In this document: in pieces, positions 17,111 to 26,531 of the stretch
Layout of the letters: every line of letters starts with the position of its first letter
How positions within the stretch are numbered: position 1 is the first letter of the stretch
Source of the DNA: Hyphomonadaceae bacterium
GTDB taxonomy: Bacteria; Pseudomonadota; Alphaproteobacteria; Caulobacterales; Aquidulcibacteraceae
Assembly: GCA_023384105.1 (NCBI GenBank)
Contig: JAHDXR010000012.1
Span: forward strand, 1 to 64,000
Direction: 5' to 3'
Length of the DNA: 64,000 nt
The notes under the pieces: generated by a model
Databases searched by the model: none
What the model was told of the DNA's origin: nothing
What the model saw: the letters and a program-made list of their open reading frames with translations, nothing else
Made by a program: the position numbers and the translations under genes

Positions 17111-19285
17111 TTAACGAACGTCCGCCATCCACTTTTTCAGGATGGGCGAGATCAGCAGCAGCAGGACGCCGGTGGCGACCCCCAGAATGCCCACGGCGGT
17201 AAACACCGAGACATAGGCCTGCAGCTGCGCCGACGGGTTCACGACCACGCCGGCGATGGTGTCGGACGACGTCTGCTGCGCGATGATCGCGGCGAGAATG
17301 TGCGCGAGCGAACTCGACAAGAACCACACGCCCATCATCAAGCCGACGACGCGCGCGGCCGAAAGCTTCGTCACCATCGACAGCCCCACCGGCGACAGGA
17401 ACAGTTCGCCCGTCGTGTGCAGCAGATAGAGCAGCGCGAGGAATACGAGCGGCACGCGGAAGTCCGGCCCCGCGAACTGCGTGCCCCACACCAGCACGAA
17501 GAAGCCCAAGCCCACCTGCACCAAGCCGAGCGCGAACTTCACCGGCGTCGAGGGCTCCATCTTGTGCCTGGCGAGCCAGAGCCACATGGCGCTGAACGGC
17601 AGCGCCAGGAGCACGATATAGCCGGCGTTGAAGCTCTGCGTCTGCGCCGCCGTCATCTCGTAGACGTCGCCGCCGAGGCCGGTCGTGTAGGCGATGTAGC
17701 CCGCCGCGCCCGCCAACAGCGAGAAAAAGATGACGCCATAGATCAGGATCACGGCGTCGATCTTCTTGCGGAGGAACGAGACGACCGAAACCAGCACCAT
17801 GATCGCGGCGAGCGCGGCCACCACGAACAGCACGCCGGTGACGATGGTGTGGCCGAGCGTGCCGGATTGCGCCACCGTCAGATCGGTCGAGTTCTCGGCG
17901 TAGAGCGAGAGCGAGGAGCCCGCCTGCTCGAACAGCATCCAGAAGATGACGCTGAAGAAGATCAGGATCAGCGCCGCGACCATCTTGGTGCGCTCGGCGC
18001 CCTTGAAGCCGATCAAGGCGTAGCCGAGCACCAGCAGGAACAGCAGCGGCACCACGATCGGCAGCGCGTGCTCCATCAGTTCGGCCTGCTGCACCAGCAG
18101 CCAGGCCGGGATCACCGCGACGAGACCCAGCACCCAGAAGACGCCTTCCGTGAGCTTGCCGATCGGCCGCGGCGGATCGGCTTTGCCGTGCAGGTATTTC
18201 TGGCCGAACAGATACTGCACGAGGCCCAGCGCCATGCCGACGCCGGCCAGGCCGAAGCCGTACTTCCAGCCATAGGTCTGCCCGAGATAGCCGCAGGCCA
18301 GGGTGGCCAGGAAGGCGCCCAGGTTGATGCCCATGTAGAAGATGGTGAAGCCGCCGTCGCGGCGCGGATCGCCTTCGGCGTAGAGCGCGCCGACCGTGGT
18401 CGAGATGTTGGCCTTCAGGAAGCCGACGCCGATAATGATGAGCGCCAGCGAGAGATAGAGGATTTGGACGTAGAGCTGTTCCTGCTCGACGCGATCCGAA
18501 TAGGCGCCGTGCTCGAAGGTGCGGATCATCCGATCGTCGTCCGCCGAATCCGTCGGGCCCGGATCGAACGCCACCGCGTCGCGGAGGCTGGTTTGTTCGA
18601 ACTGGTAGGTCGCGCCATTGATCTCGACGACCGAGGTCTCGCCTTCGGCGCGGATCGGATAGGCGCCTTCGCCCTCGATATTGAGCGAGGTCGCCGGCGG
18701 CTCGCCGCAGGGCAGGCCGACCATGCTGCAGAGCGAATAGACGAAGCTCGGCGCTTCGGAGACGAGCGCGTAGGTCCCGCCTTCGAGACGGCGGGTCTGG
18801 CCGTTGGCGGTGAGATCGGCGTGCTCGCGCACGTCGAAGCGCAGGTTCGCGCGCCCTTCGGGAAGCTCGATATGCGCGACGCGGCCGGCGCCGCGGCCCT
18901 CGGCCGAGACCAGATAGCTCTGCCCGCCGGCTTCAAGATATTGCCGCGAGCCCGAGCCCTCGAACGCCATGCCGAAGTGGCCGAGCACCAGCAACGCCGC
19001 GCCGATGGTGACGGCCTTGCGGGCGCCGAGGAAGCGGTCGGCGATGACGCCGCCGATGACGGGGATCAGATACACAAGCGCCGCATAGGCGCCGTAGAGA
19101 CCCTGGGCGTCGCTTTGGGAGAACAGGAAGTGCTGCGTGAGGTAGATCACCAGCAGCGCGCGCATCCCGTAGAACGAGAAGCGCTCCCACATCTCGGTGA
19201 AGAACAAGGTCACCAGGCCGCGCGGATGGCCCAGGAAGGTCTGCTCGTCGGAGCCTTGCGGCGCCCCGGCGGTTGTGTCGGTCAT
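17111..19285 (-). CDS. Proton-dependent oligopeptide transporter (POT/PTR family)
   Basis: 724-aa inner-membrane peptide:H+ symporter of the major facilitator superfamily. The proton-coupling motif is E31-M-W-E-R35 in FFTEMWERFSFYG; GFLKANIS and FTIFYMGINLGA are the PTR signatures. Twelve or more membrane segments are visible. A hydrophilic insertion of about 160 residues (roughly 109-268), rich in beta-type sequence and with a Cys pair (SLCSMVGLPCG), lies between the third and fourth membrane helices where ordinary POTs have a short loop, so the protein is far longer than the usual 500 aa. Substrates are normally di- and tripeptides. A terminator follows the gene. Confidence 0.93.
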   Translation of the reverse strand: MTDTTAGAPQGSDEQTFLGHPRGLVTLFFTEMWERFSFYGMRALLVIYLTQHFLFSQSDAQGLYGAYAALVYLIPVIGGVIADRFLGARKAVTIGAALLVLGHFGMAFEGSGSRQYLEAGGQSYLVSAEGRGAGRVAHIELPEGRANLRFDVREHADLTANGQTRRLEGGTYALVSEAPSFVYSLCSMVGLPCGEPPATSLNIEGEGAYPIRAEGETSVVEINGATYQFEQTSLRDAVAFDPGPTDSADDDRMIRTFEHGAYSDRVEQEQLYVQILYLSLALIIIGVGFLKANISTTVGALYAEGDPRRDGGFTIFYMGINLGAFLATLACGYLGQTYGWKYGFGLAGVGMALGLVQYLFGQKYLHGKADPPRPIGKLTEGVFWVLGLVAVIPAWLLVQQAELMEHALPIVVPLLFLLVLGYALIGFKGAERTKMVAALILIFFSVIFWMLFEQAGSSLSLYAENSTDLTVAQSGTLGHTIVTGVLFVVAALAAIMVLVSVVSFLRKKIDAVILIYGVIFFSLLAGAAGYIAYTTGLGGDVYEMTAAQTQSFNAGYIVLLALPFSAMWLWLARHKMEPSTPVKFALGLVQVGLGFFVLVWGTQFAGPDFRVPLVFLALLYLLHTTGELFLSPVGLSMVTKLSAARVVGLMMGVWFLSSSLAHILAAIIAQQTSSDTIAGVVVNPSAQLQAYVSVFTAVGILGVATGVLLLLISPILKKWMADVR

Positions 19286-19365
19286 GTTTCATCCCCTGGG
19301 CGCACGCCCAAGCGCGCCGCCCTCCCTTAACTGGCCGACAGACAAGCCTTGCGTTTTTCGATGCG

Positions 19366-19896
19366 TCAAGCGCGGGACGCCGAACGGAGTTCGGGGTCGA
19401 GCACCCACCAGAAGGTCTTCCCCGGATTGGAGTCGAGCCAGAAACCGAGACGCCTCAGGGTGCGAACGGAAGCGACGTTTGCTGCATCGCAACCGGCCAA
19501 AATCGTTTCGGCGCCCGCTTCGTCGAACAGCCAATCGATGACGGCGCCGGCCGCTTCCACTGCATAGCCCTGCCGTCTGCGGCTTCTCGCGATACCGTAG
19601 CCGATCTCGAACTCGCGCGCCGCGCGCAGCGACGGCTCGAACCGCACGTCGCCGACCACCGCGTCTTCGTCGCAATGAATGGCGATCGCGCGGGTCGGCG
19701 CCGGGGCCGGCCCCCATGCGTGCGAGATCGACCGCGCGACAAGCCCCAGGCTGGCTCGGCACCACTCCGCCGGCGCGTCAGCGCCGATGCGGTCGGCGAA
19801 CGCCGCCTGCCCGACGCGCGCGGCTTCGGCGAGTTCCGCCGTCACCGGCTCCAACCGCAGCCGCGGCGTGAACAAAGGGCGGTCGAGCGCACGCAT
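19366..19896 (-). CDS. GNAT family N-acetyltransferase (RimJ/RimL type)
   Basis: 176-aa acetyltransferase. It opens RPLFTPRLRLEPVTAE, the usual first strand, has the acetyl-CoA loop region in EIGYGIARSRRRQGYAVEAAGA and the N.AS.R.L..LGF motif in AANVASVRTLRRLGFWL. The ATG at 19896 fits the family start; a longer frame upstream is not conserved. It lies between gshA and the POT gene on the same strand, separated from gshA by a palindromic element. The substrate is unknown. Confidence 0.85.
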   Translation of the reverse strand: MRALDRPLFTPRLRLEPVTAELAEAARVGQAAFADRIGADAPAEWCRASLGLVARSISHAWGPAPAPTRAIAIHCDEDAVVGDVRFEPSLRAAREFEIGYGIARSRRRQGYAVEAAGAVIDWLFDEAGAETILAGCDAANVASVRTLRRLGFWLDSNPGKTFWWVLDPELRSASRA

Positions 19897-19942
19897 GGCA
19901 AGAGCATGGCCCGCCGCGGCCGCTCCCGCAACAACGGACCAT

Positions 19943-20010
19943 GGACCGCGGGTCTTCAGACACGCTTCTTTACACGGCGGCGTGGATGCGGGTCTGAAGA
20001 CCCGCGGTCC
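19943..20010. repeat. Palindromic intergenic element, copy 2 (variant arms)
   Basis: A 68-base element between gshA and the acetyltransferase with perfect 19-bp arms, GGACCGCGGGTCTTCAGAC (19943-19961) and its complement (19992-20010). The arm begins GGACCGC like the other copies but continues differently, so it is a variant or a sister family. It starts 6 bases after the gshA stop and could form a strong 3' hairpin, although no U-run follows on the minus strand. Confidence 0.75.
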
Positions 20011-20015
20011 TTTGA

Positions 20016-21395
20016 TCAGTAAGCGCAAGCCTCGAACACCGGCCGCACGTCGCCGCTCCACTCGGTGCGGAAGCGTTCGATCAGGCGCTCGGCCGGCGTG
20101 ACGCCGGTGGCGGCGATGTCGTCGAGTTCGCCGAGGAAATGGGTTTCGTCCTCGCCCGAACTGTCGAGCCGGGCGCGGGACTTCAAACCCTGACGCGAAA
20201 TCGCCAGCGCGGCTTGGGCGATGTCGCGCGCGCTGTTGCCGCGGATCGGCGCGCGCAAGCCGAGCGCAGGAACGGCGCGGCGCAGCGCCTCGCGGTCCTC
20301 CGCCGTCCAGCTCTTCACCAGCGACCACGCCGCCTCGAGCGCCGCGTCGTCATACATGACGCCGGCCCAGAACGCCGGCAGCGCGCACAGGCGCGACCAG
20401 GGCCCCGAATCCGCGCCGCGCATTTCGAGATAGGTCTTCAGCCGCACTTCCGGAAAGATCGTGGTCAGGTGGTCTTCCCAATCCTGCGCCGTCGGCCGCT
20501 CGCCCGGCAGCGCCGGCATCTTGCCGTCCATGAAGGCGCGGAAGCTCTGGCCCGAACAATCGATGTACTTGCCGTCGCGATAGACAAAGTACATCGGCAC
20601 ATCGAGCGCGTACTGCGCGTAGCGTTCGAAGCCCATGCCGTCCTCGAACACGAACGGCAGCATGCCGGTGCGGTCTGGGTCGGTGTCGGTCCAGATGTGG
20701 CCGCGGTATGAAAGGAAGCCGTTCAGCCGGCCTTCCGCGAACGGCGAATTGGCGAACAGCGCGGTAGCGATCGGCTGCAGCGCGAGGCCGACGCGAAACT
20801 TCTTCACCATGTCGGCCTCGGAGGCGAAATCGAGATTGGTCTGCACCGTGCAGGAGCGGAACATCATCTGGCGCCCGAGCCGGCCGACCTTGGCCATGTA
20901 GGCGCGCATGATCTTGTAGCGCCCCTTGGGCATGATCGGCGTGTCTTCGAGCGACCATAGCGGCGAAAAGCCCAAGCCGAGAAACGCAATGCCGAGCTTG
21001 CCGGCGACCTCGCGCAGCTGCGCGAGATGCTGGCCGGTTTCCGAACAGGTCTGGTGCAGGTGCTCTAGCGGGGCGCCGGAGAGTTCGAACTGGCCGCCCG
21101 GCTCCAGCGTGATCGAGGCCATGCCCTGCTTCAGGGAGATGATGTTGCCGTCCTCCTTGACGCGCTCCCAGCCATAGGCGTCCGCCAGGCCGTTGAGCAG
21201 CGCGCCGATGCCGCGCTCGCCCTCGTACGGGACCGGCGCCAGCGTATCGCGATAGAAGGCGAACTTCTCGTGCTCGGTGCCGATGCGCCACGTCGAGCGG
21301 TCAGGCTTCGGCCCCTGCTCCAGGTGCGCGACGAGATCCCTGAAGCCCGTCAGCACTTGAGCCTTTTCCGGGGCCTTCTCTTTAGCTTTGGCCAA
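20016..21395 (-). CDS. gshA: Glutamate-cysteine ligase (plant-type)
   Basis: About 459 aa, the first enzyme of glutathione synthesis, joining glutamate and cysteine with ATP. It belongs to the plant/alphaproteobacterial type: [14 protein letters not shown] near the N-terminus, [40 protein letters not shown], and the C-terminal end FEACAY typical of this group. I choose the TTG at 21395 because GGAGGA precedes it by six bases; an upstream in-frame start adds about 19 Arg-rich residues without family support. In the plant-type enzyme activity is redox-controlled by disulfides; whether this holds here is unknown. gshB is not in the window. Confidence 0.93.
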   Translation of the reverse strand: MAKAKEKAPEKAQVLTGFRDLVAHLEQGPKPDRSTWRIGTEHEKFAFYRDTLAPVPYEGERGIGALLNGLADAYGWERVKEDGNIISLKQGMASITLEPGGQFELSGAPLEHLHQTCSETGQHLAQLREVAGKLGIAFLGLGFSPLWSLEDTPIMPKGRYKIMRAYMAKVGRLGRQMMFRSCTVQTNLDFASEADMVKKFRVGLALQPIATALFANSPFAEGRLNGFLSYRGHIWTDTDPDRTGMLPFVFEDGMGFERYAQYALDVPMYFVYRDGKYIDCSGQSFRAFMDGKMPALPGERPTAQDWEDHLTTIFPEVRLKTYLEMRGADSGPWSRLCALPAFWAGVMYDDAALEAAWSLVKSWTAEDREALRRAVPALGLRAPIRGNSARDIAQAALAISRQGLKSRARLDSSGEDETHFLGELDDIAATGVTPAERLIERFRTEWSGDVRPVFEACAY

Positions 21396-21456
21396 GCGCT
21401 TCCTCCGGGCGGCTGGTGTGCGGCATGTGGAGCGCCGATCGCGCCCGCGCAAGCGC

Positions 21457-22224
21457 TCACACCCCGCGCCAATCTCCCCACGACGCTTGAATAACGCTTA
21501 ACGCCCCGATCGCAGCCGTCTCGGCCCGCAAAATACGAGGCCCCAGCGACACCGGAATGACATAGCTCATCCCCCGCAGCATCCGCCGCTCCTCGGCGGT
21601 GAAGCCGCCTTCGGGGCCGATCAGCAGGGCCAGCTTTCCCTGCGGGACATCGGCCAGCGTCTCCAGGAGCGGCCTGCCTCGTCCGCGCTCGCCGCCCCAT
21701 GGCGCGGCCGCGTCGTCCCCGGCTTCGTCGGCATAGATCAGCGGGCGCGCCGCATCCCAGCCGTCGAGCGCCTTCGCCAGCGGCTGCGGCTCGGCGATCT
21801 CGGGCGCATCGAAGCGCTCGGTCTGTTCGGCGGCCTCGCGCGCGATCGCAGCGAGGCGCTCCGTCCGCACGGTCTCGGCGATCGTGCGCTGCGTGATCAC
21901 CGGGCGCAGGCGGCGCGCGCCGAGTTCTGTCGCCTTCTCCACGATCAGATCGGTGGCGTGACGCTTCACCGGCGCGAACAACAGCTCCAGGTCCGGCGTG
22001 GCGCGGGGCTCGCGCAGCTTGTCCTCGACGCGCACGCTCATGCCGCGCTTGGTCTTGGCCGCGATCCGCGCCCGCCATTCCCCGTCGCGCGCATTGAACA
22101 CGCGCACCGCATCGCCCGCATCGAGCCGAAGCACCGCGCCGACATGGCGCGCCTGTCCCTCCTCCAGCGCGATCTCCGCGCCGGGGCGCAGCACGTCCTC
22201 GATCAACAGGCGCGGCTCGGGCAT
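21457..22224 (-). CDS. rsmE: 16S rRNA (uracil-1498-N3)-methyltransferase
   Basis: 255-aa SPOUT-class methyltransferase that modifies U1498 of 16S rRNA. The PUA-like N-terminal domain spans about residues 1-70; the knotted C-terminal SAM-binding domain has [10 protein letters not shown] and [11 protein letters not shown], the two RsmE signatures. ATG 22224 is the natural start; the frame remains open far upstream only as a shadow of the ABC transporter gene. The gene lies between gshA and that transporter on one strand. Confidence 0.95.
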   Translation of the reverse strand: MPEPRLLIEDVLRPGAEIALEEGQARHVGAVLRLDAGDAVRVFNARDGEWRARIAAKTKRGMSVRVEDKLREPRATPDLELLFAPVKRHATDLIVEKATELGARRLRPVITQRTIAETVRTERLAAIAREAAEQTERFDAPEIAEPQPLAKALDGWDAARPLIYADEAGDDAAAPWGGERGRGRPLLETLADVPQGKLALLIGPEGGFTAEERRMLRGMSYVIPVSLGPRILRAETAAIGALSVIQASWGDWRGV

Positions 22225-22271
22225 GGCGCCTTGCTGCCAAGCGCGAGCGCCGCGCGCAAGCGCCTTCGCCC

Positions 22272-24089
22272 CTACGCCGCCTCGTCCGCGAGCAGTTCGC
22301 CGCGGCTCATGGCGTTGAGCTTGGCGTAGAGCCCGTGCGCGTCGATCAGCTCGGCGTGCTTGCCCTGCTCGACGATGCGGCCCTGGTTGAACACCAGAAT
22401 GCGGTCGGCCTCGCGGATCGTGCTCAAGCGGTGCGCGATGACGATCGTCGTGCGCCCCTGCTTCAGCTCCGCCATCGCCGCCTGGACGTCGCGCTCGGTC
22501 GCCACATCGAGCGAGGAGGTCGCCTCGTCCAGGATCAGGATCGGCGCATCGGCGAGGAACGCGCGCGCCAGCGCCACCCGCTGGCGTTCGCCGCCAGAGA
22601 GTTTCACGCCGCGCTCGCCGACTTCGGTCTCGTAGCCGTTGGGCAGCGCCGCGATGAAATCGTGCGCCCGCGCGCGCCTGGCGGCGGCGATGACGTCCTC
22701 CATCGGCGCGTCGGGGCGCGCATAGGCGATGTTCTCGCGCAGCGAGCGGTGGAACAGCGCCGGATCCTGCGGCACCAGCGCTATGCTCCGCCGCAGGCTG
22801 GCCTGGGTGACGTCGCGCACGTCCTGGCCGTCGATGCGGATGACGCCGCCGTTCACGTCGTAGAGACGCTGCACCAGCTTCACGAATGTCGACTTGCCGG
22901 CGCCCGTCGGCCCGACGAGCGCCACCGTCTCGCCCGCCGCGACCTCGAGCGAGAAATCGCGATAGAGATTCTCGGCCGCGTTCTTGTAGCCGAACGACAC
23001 CGCCTCGAACGCGATTTCGCCCTTGCCCGGCTTGAACGCGCGCGCGCCCGGGCGGTCCACCACGTCGGCTCGCTCCGCCGCATACGCAACCACGTCCTCG
23101 ATGTCGGCGACGCCTTTCTGCAGATTCTGCACGTTCTCGCCGAGCATGCGCAGATAGCCGGAAACCAGCAGGAACGAGGTGATGGCGAACACCGCGTCGC
23201 CCGCCGTGGCGCGGCCGCGGCTCCATTCCAGCAGCACCAGGCCAAGCAGTCCCGCCTGCAGAATGAACAGCAGCATGTTCTGCAGCACCCAGGAATCCGT
23301 CGAACGCCGCCAGGTGCGGTTCGCCTCCGCGCGCCAACGGCCGACGATGGCATCGAAGCGCGCCTGCTCGCGCGCCTCGGCGCCGAACGACTTCACCGTC
23401 GCGTTCGACGTCACCGCATCCGCAAGCGCCGCGCCGATGGCCGTGTCGGCCTTGATGTATTCGCGCAGCGGCCTGGCGATGTAGAAGCGCCCCATCAGGT
23501 ACGCCGCCAGCAGGAACGCCGCGATCGCGCCGCCCGTGAACAGGCCGATCGCCGGCCATTGCACGAACGTCATCGCCGTGACGCCGATCAGCACCGCGCC
23601 CGCCGGCAGCATGTACCAGACCATCGTGTCGGAAATGACGTCATAGGCGTTCATCGCCCGCGACACGCGCCGCACCGTGGCGCCGGCGAAATTGTCGGCG
23701 TGCCAGTCGGACGAGAAGCGCTGCACGTCGCGAAAACCGTCGCTGACGATGCGCTCCATGTTGTTGGAGGCGAACGGAATCCAGAAGCGCACGCCGATAT
23801 TGCGCGCCATGTAGAAGACGAGCGCCAGCAGCGCGACGACGCCGTAGCCAGCCGCCGCCGCACGCCGCCCATCTTCCGTCGGGCCCGCCGTCAGCGTCTC
23901 CACCAGGCGCGCGGACGCGAACGGGAATGCGAGGTCCGCCGCCACCGCCAGCCCAAAGAACAGCCCGAACAGCGCAAGCTTCAGCGGCTGGCTCGACCAG
24001 TGTTTCCACATGAAGGCGGCGACCTGGCGCAAGCTGGCCTTGCGCTGGCCGCCTTCATTCTCATCGTCGAAATCAAACGTATCGCTCAT
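22272..24089 (-). CDS. ABC transporter, fused permease-ATPase (exporter type)
   Basis: 605-aa type IV ABC exporter half-transporter: six membrane helices in the first 330 residues, then the nucleotide-binding domain with Walker A GPTGAGKST, Q-loop VPQDPALF, signature LSGGERQRVALARAF, Walker B ILILDEATSSLD and switch His in IAHRLST. It would act as a homodimer. MsbA/multidrug-type members export lipids or drugs; the substrate cannot be told. The N-terminus has an acidic cytoplasmic stretch (FDFDDENEGG). It is the first gene of a minus-strand group with rsmE and gshA. A second, similar exporter is at 33172-34908. Confidence 0.92.
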   Translation of the reverse strand: MSDTFDFDDENEGGQRKASLRQVAAFMWKHWSSQPLKLALFGLFFGLAVAADLAFPFASARLVETLTAGPTEDGRRAAAAGYGVVALLALVFYMARNIGVRFWIPFASNNMERIVSDGFRDVQRFSSDWHADNFAGATVRRVSRAMNAYDVISDTMVWYMLPAGAVLIGVTAMTFVQWPAIGLFTGGAIAAFLLAAYLMGRFYIARPLREYIKADTAIGAALADAVTSNATVKSFGAEAREQARFDAIVGRWRAEANRTWRRSTDSWVLQNMLLFILQAGLLGLVLLEWSRGRATAGDAVFAITSFLLVSGYLRMLGENVQNLQKGVADIEDVVAYAAERADVVDRPGARAFKPGKGEIAFEAVSFGYKNAAENLYRDFSLEVAAGETVALVGPTGAGKSTFVKLVQRLYDVNGGVIRIDGQDVRDVTQASLRRSIALVPQDPALFHRSLRENIAYARPDAPMEDVIAAARRARAHDFIAALPNGYETEVGERGVKLSGGERQRVALARAFLADAPILILDEATSSLDVATERDVQAAMAELKQGRTTIVIAHRLSTIREADRILVFNQGRIVEQGKHAELIDAHGLYAKLNAMSRGELLADEAA

Positions 24090-24407
24090 CGGAACACCGA
24101 GACACAACGCGCGCCCCGCCCAGGCGGGTCAACGCACAACGGACTTGGGAAACGAAGCGCTGGAAGCGAAGCGTCGGCGACGCAAGAACACCCACAGCAC
24201 GGCTTGCTTCGCGAGGCGGCTTCCCCGATCGCAGCCGGGGATTTGGAGCCCGAGCGCAGCACGCGCCTCGAACTCAACGGCGGCCGTCCGCGGCGCCGTA
24301 CTTATTTGAGGCGGGTGTTCATCCAGGCGGCTCCTCTTATCGAAGGGCCGCTCCCATACCGCTTCCGCGCCCTTGCGTAAAGCAAAAGCCGCGCGCATTA
24401 GCGAAAC
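24090..24407. other. 318-base divergent intergenic region, no gene seen
   Basis: This gap separates the ABC exporter (minus) from ubiA (plus). Short open frames exist on both strands but lack ribosome-binding sites and have arginine/serine-rich shadow composition. An imperfect hairpin CCCCGATCGCAGCCGGGG lies near 24224-24241. The last 40 bases before ubiA are relatively AT-rich (TAAAGCAAAAGCC, CATTAGCGAAACG) and may include the ubiA promoter, but no confident -35/-10 pair is visible. Confidence 0.4.
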
Positions 24408-25364
24408 GTGACCGATTTGAAACCCGCCGACGCGCTGAAGCGGCATTGGACCGATGCGTTGCCGTCGGCATGGAAGCCGTATGCGCAGCTGTCGCGGCTG
24501 GACCGGCCGATCGGCTGGCAATTGCTGCTGCTGCCGTGCCTGATGGGCGTAGCCGTCGCGCGCACCGGTTACGGCTTCTACTGGGAAGACGCGCGCTATG
24601 CGCTCGCCTTCGTGCTGGGCGCGGTCGCCATGCGCGGCGCCGGCTGCACCTATAACGACATTCTCGACCGCGACATCGACGCGCAAGTCGAGCGCACGCG
24701 CCTCAGGCCGCTGCCGTCGGGCGCGGTCTCGCTGAAGCAGGCCAGGGCGTGGCTCCTGGCCCAGTGCCTTGTCGGGCTGGTCGCGCTTTTCATGCTGCCG
24801 CCGCTGGCGCAGCTGGTCGCGCTGATCGCCGTTCCGCTGGTCGCGCTTTATCCGCTGATGAAGCGCATCACCTGGTGGCCGCAGGCCTGGCTCGGCGTCG
24901 TGTTCAGCTGGGGCGCGCTGGTGGGCGGCGCCGCCTCCACCTATCTCAGCGGCGCGGTTCCGCTCGAAGCCATCGCGCTCTACGCCGGCTGCATCTGCTG
25001 GACCATCGGCTACGACACCATCTACGCGCTGCAGGATCGCGAGGACGATGCGCTCGTCGGCGTGCGCTCCACGGCGCGGCTGTTCGCCGACAAGTGGCGC
25101 ACGTGGACCACCGTGTTCTACGTCGCCGCGCTGGCGCTCTGGACGGCGGCGGCCTCGGTTGGCGGTGCGGGCCTGATCGTCGCCGTCGCGCTGGCGCTGA
25201 TCGCGGCGCTGTTGATCTGGCCGATGCTTTCCAGCATCGATGACGCGCGTCCGGAAACGGCGCTTGCGGGGTTCAAGCGCAACGCCGTCATCGGCGGCGC
25301 CGTCCTGCTGGCGTTTGCGCTCGAGCCCGTCTGGCGCACGCTGCGGCCGATGCTGGGAGTGTGA
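24408..25364 (+). CDS. ubiA: 4-hydroxybenzoate octaprenyltransferase
   Basis: 318-aa membrane prenyltransferase attaching the isoprenoid tail to 4-hydroxybenzoate in ubiquinone synthesis. The first Asp-rich motif is NDILDRDIDAQVERTRLRPL (about residues 83-102) and the second is YDTIYALQDREDD; RLDRPIGWQLLLLPC is the typical N-terminal block. Eight to nine membrane segments are visible. The start is GTG. It is followed one base after its stop by the glycosylase ATG, so the two are probably co-transcribed. Confidence 0.95.
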   Translation: MTDLKPADALKRHWTDALPSAWKPYAQLSRLDRPIGWQLLLLPCLMGVAVARTGYGFYWEDARYALAFVLGAVAMRGAGCTYNDILDRDIDAQVERTRLRPLPSGAVSLKQARAWLLAQCLVGLVALFMLPPLAQLVALIAVPLVALYPLMKRITWWPQAWLGVVFSWGALVGGAASTYLSGAVPLEAIALYAGCICWTIGYDTIYALQDREDDALVGVRSTARLFADKWRTWTTVFYVAALALWTAAASVGGAGLIVAVALALIAALLIWPMLSSIDDARPETALAGFKRNAVIGGAVLLAFALEPVWRTLRPMLGV

Positions 25365-25365
25365 C

Positions 25366-25989
25366 ATGGGCGAAGCGGAGAAGCACCTGAGCAAGATCTG
25401 CAAACGCTTCGCCGCAATCGTGAAGAGCCATACGCCCTACCCAACCAACTTCGCCAAGAACAAGGACCCCTACCGCGCGCTGGTTCGCGCGGTGGTGTTC
25501 CAGCAGCTCTCCGGCAAGGCCGCCAACACCATCCACGGCCGCCTGATCGCGCTCTGGCCGGACAAGGACCATCCCGATCCGGAGAACATCCTGGAGATCG
25601 ATCCCGCATTGCTGCGCGGCGCGGGACTCTCGCGCCAGAAGATCGCCGCCATCCAGGACATCGCCCGCAAACGCATCGACGGGATCATCCCGCAGGCGCG
25701 ATCGCTGACGCGGCTGCCGGACGAAGAGATCATCGAACGCCTCACCGCCGCGCGCGGCGTCGGCCGCTGGACGGTGGAGATGTACCTCATGTTCACGCTC
25801 GGCCGCCCGGACGTGCTGCCGGTCGACGACCTCGGCGTGCGCAAGGGCGCGGAGAAGCTCTATCGCCGCGCGTTCACGCCCAAGGAGCTCGGCGCCTACG
25901 GCGAACGCTGGGCGCCCTGGCGCAGCGCCGCGTCATGGCACCTGTGGCGGCTGATGGACGTGAAGACGCCGGACGGCAAGCAGGCTTAG
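25366..25989 (+). CDS. DNA-3-methyladenine glycosylase, AlkA-like (HhH-GPD)
   Basis: 207-aa base-excision glycosylase of the HhH-GPD superfamily. The helix-hairpin-helix is in RLTAARGVGRWTVEMYLMF (about residues 125-143) followed by the catalytic Asp in PDVLPVDDLGV. FQQLSGKAANTIHGRL is the usual upstream helix. It lacks the N-terminal Ada/TATA-like domain of E. coli AlkA and is the short form common in alphaproteobacteria. It should remove alkylated purines from DNA. Coupled to ubiA by position only; no functional link is evident. Confidence 0.92.
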   Translation: MGEAEKHLSKICKRFAAIVKSHTPYPTNFAKNKDPYRALVRAVVFQQLSGKAANTIHGRLIALWPDKDHPDPENILEIDPALLRGAGLSRQKIAAIQDIARKRIDGIIPQARSLTRLPDEEIIERLTAARGVGRWTVEMYLMFTLGRPDVLPVDDLGVRKGAEKLYRRAFTPKELGAYGERWAPWRSAASWHLWRLMDVKTPDGKQA

Positions 25990-26165
25990 CGCGGAGGCGG
26001 CGCGGTCTGGCCGCGCTCGCGCTCCTCCAGGCGCCGCAGTCTTTCCATCATTGTGTCAGGAACCTGCGCCGGCGCTCCGCTGTAGGCGCGGCGCAGCGTG
26101 GCGGCGAGCGCGCGAAGCTTCTCGGCCTGCGTCGGGTCCACGTGGGTCTGCATCGCCCAGTGCAA
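25986..26165 (-). CDS. Small protein resembling NepR anti-sigma factors (uncertain)
   Basis: About 59 aa, convergent with and just overlapping the glycosylase stop. The central sequence LRRAYSGAPAQVPDTMMERLRRLEER matches the spacing of the NepR helix pair (LRxxY, six or seven residues, VPD, then LxxL), the family that holds the general-stress sigma factor EcfG until PhyR titrates it. No ecfG or phyR gene is visible nearby, so this is a resemblance only. The TTG at 26165 has GGGGAGGG at a suitable distance; ATG 26153 is an alternative. It follows the ABM-domain gene on the same strand after 45 bases. Confidence 0.45.
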   Translation of the reverse strand: MHWAMQTHVDPTQAEKLRALAATLRRAYSGAPAQVPDTMMERLRRLEERERGQTAPPPR

Positions 26166-26210
26166 ACGGCGCAACCCTCCCCACCGTTCCGCCGGCGGGC
26201 GTCGGATGCG

Positions 26211-26531
26211 TCACGGCGCCTCGTCGCGCGCCCGCATCCCGTAATCGCGCACCACCGCCGCGACGTGCAGCCGGTAATCGCGAAACACGCGCATGCGGCC
26301 TTCGCCCTGCGCGGCGCGATGCGCGTCCGTCTCGCGCCAGCGCCGCACCGCCTCCTCGTCGCGCCAGAACGACAGCGAGAGCACGCGATGCGGATCAGTC
26401 AGACTCTGAAACCGCTCGACCGAGATGAACCCGTCGATGCGCTCGAGCAGCGGCCGCAGCTCGGCGGCGATGCGGAAATAGCCGTCGCGCTGCGCCGCGT
26501 ACGGTTCGGCCTCGAAAATCACCACGATCAT
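26211..26531 (-). CDS. Antibiotic biosynthesis monooxygenase (ABM) domain protein
   Basis: 106-aa single-domain protein of the dimeric alpha/beta-barrel ABM family: MIVVIFEAEP opening strand, a central helix (AAELRPLLERIDGF), FQSLTDPHRVLSLSFWRDEEAVRRWRE and a C-terminal strand. Members include quinol-forming monooxygenases and haem-degrading enzymes; many bacterial ones have unknown substrates. ATG 26531 overlaps the upstream NIPSNAP gene stop as ATGA, so the two are translationally coupled. Confidence 0.85.
   Translation of the reverse strand: MIVVIFEAEPYAAQRDGYFRIAAELRPLLERIDGFISVERFQSLTDPHRVLSLSFWRDEEAVRRWRETDAHRAAQGEGRMRVFRDYRLHVAAVVRDYGMRARDEAP

Noticed and set aside
24086-24380. Small ORFs in the gap between the ABC exporter and ubiA
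   Set aside because: No ribosome-binding sites, Ser/Arg/Cys-rich shadow-like composition and no recognisable domain on either strand.
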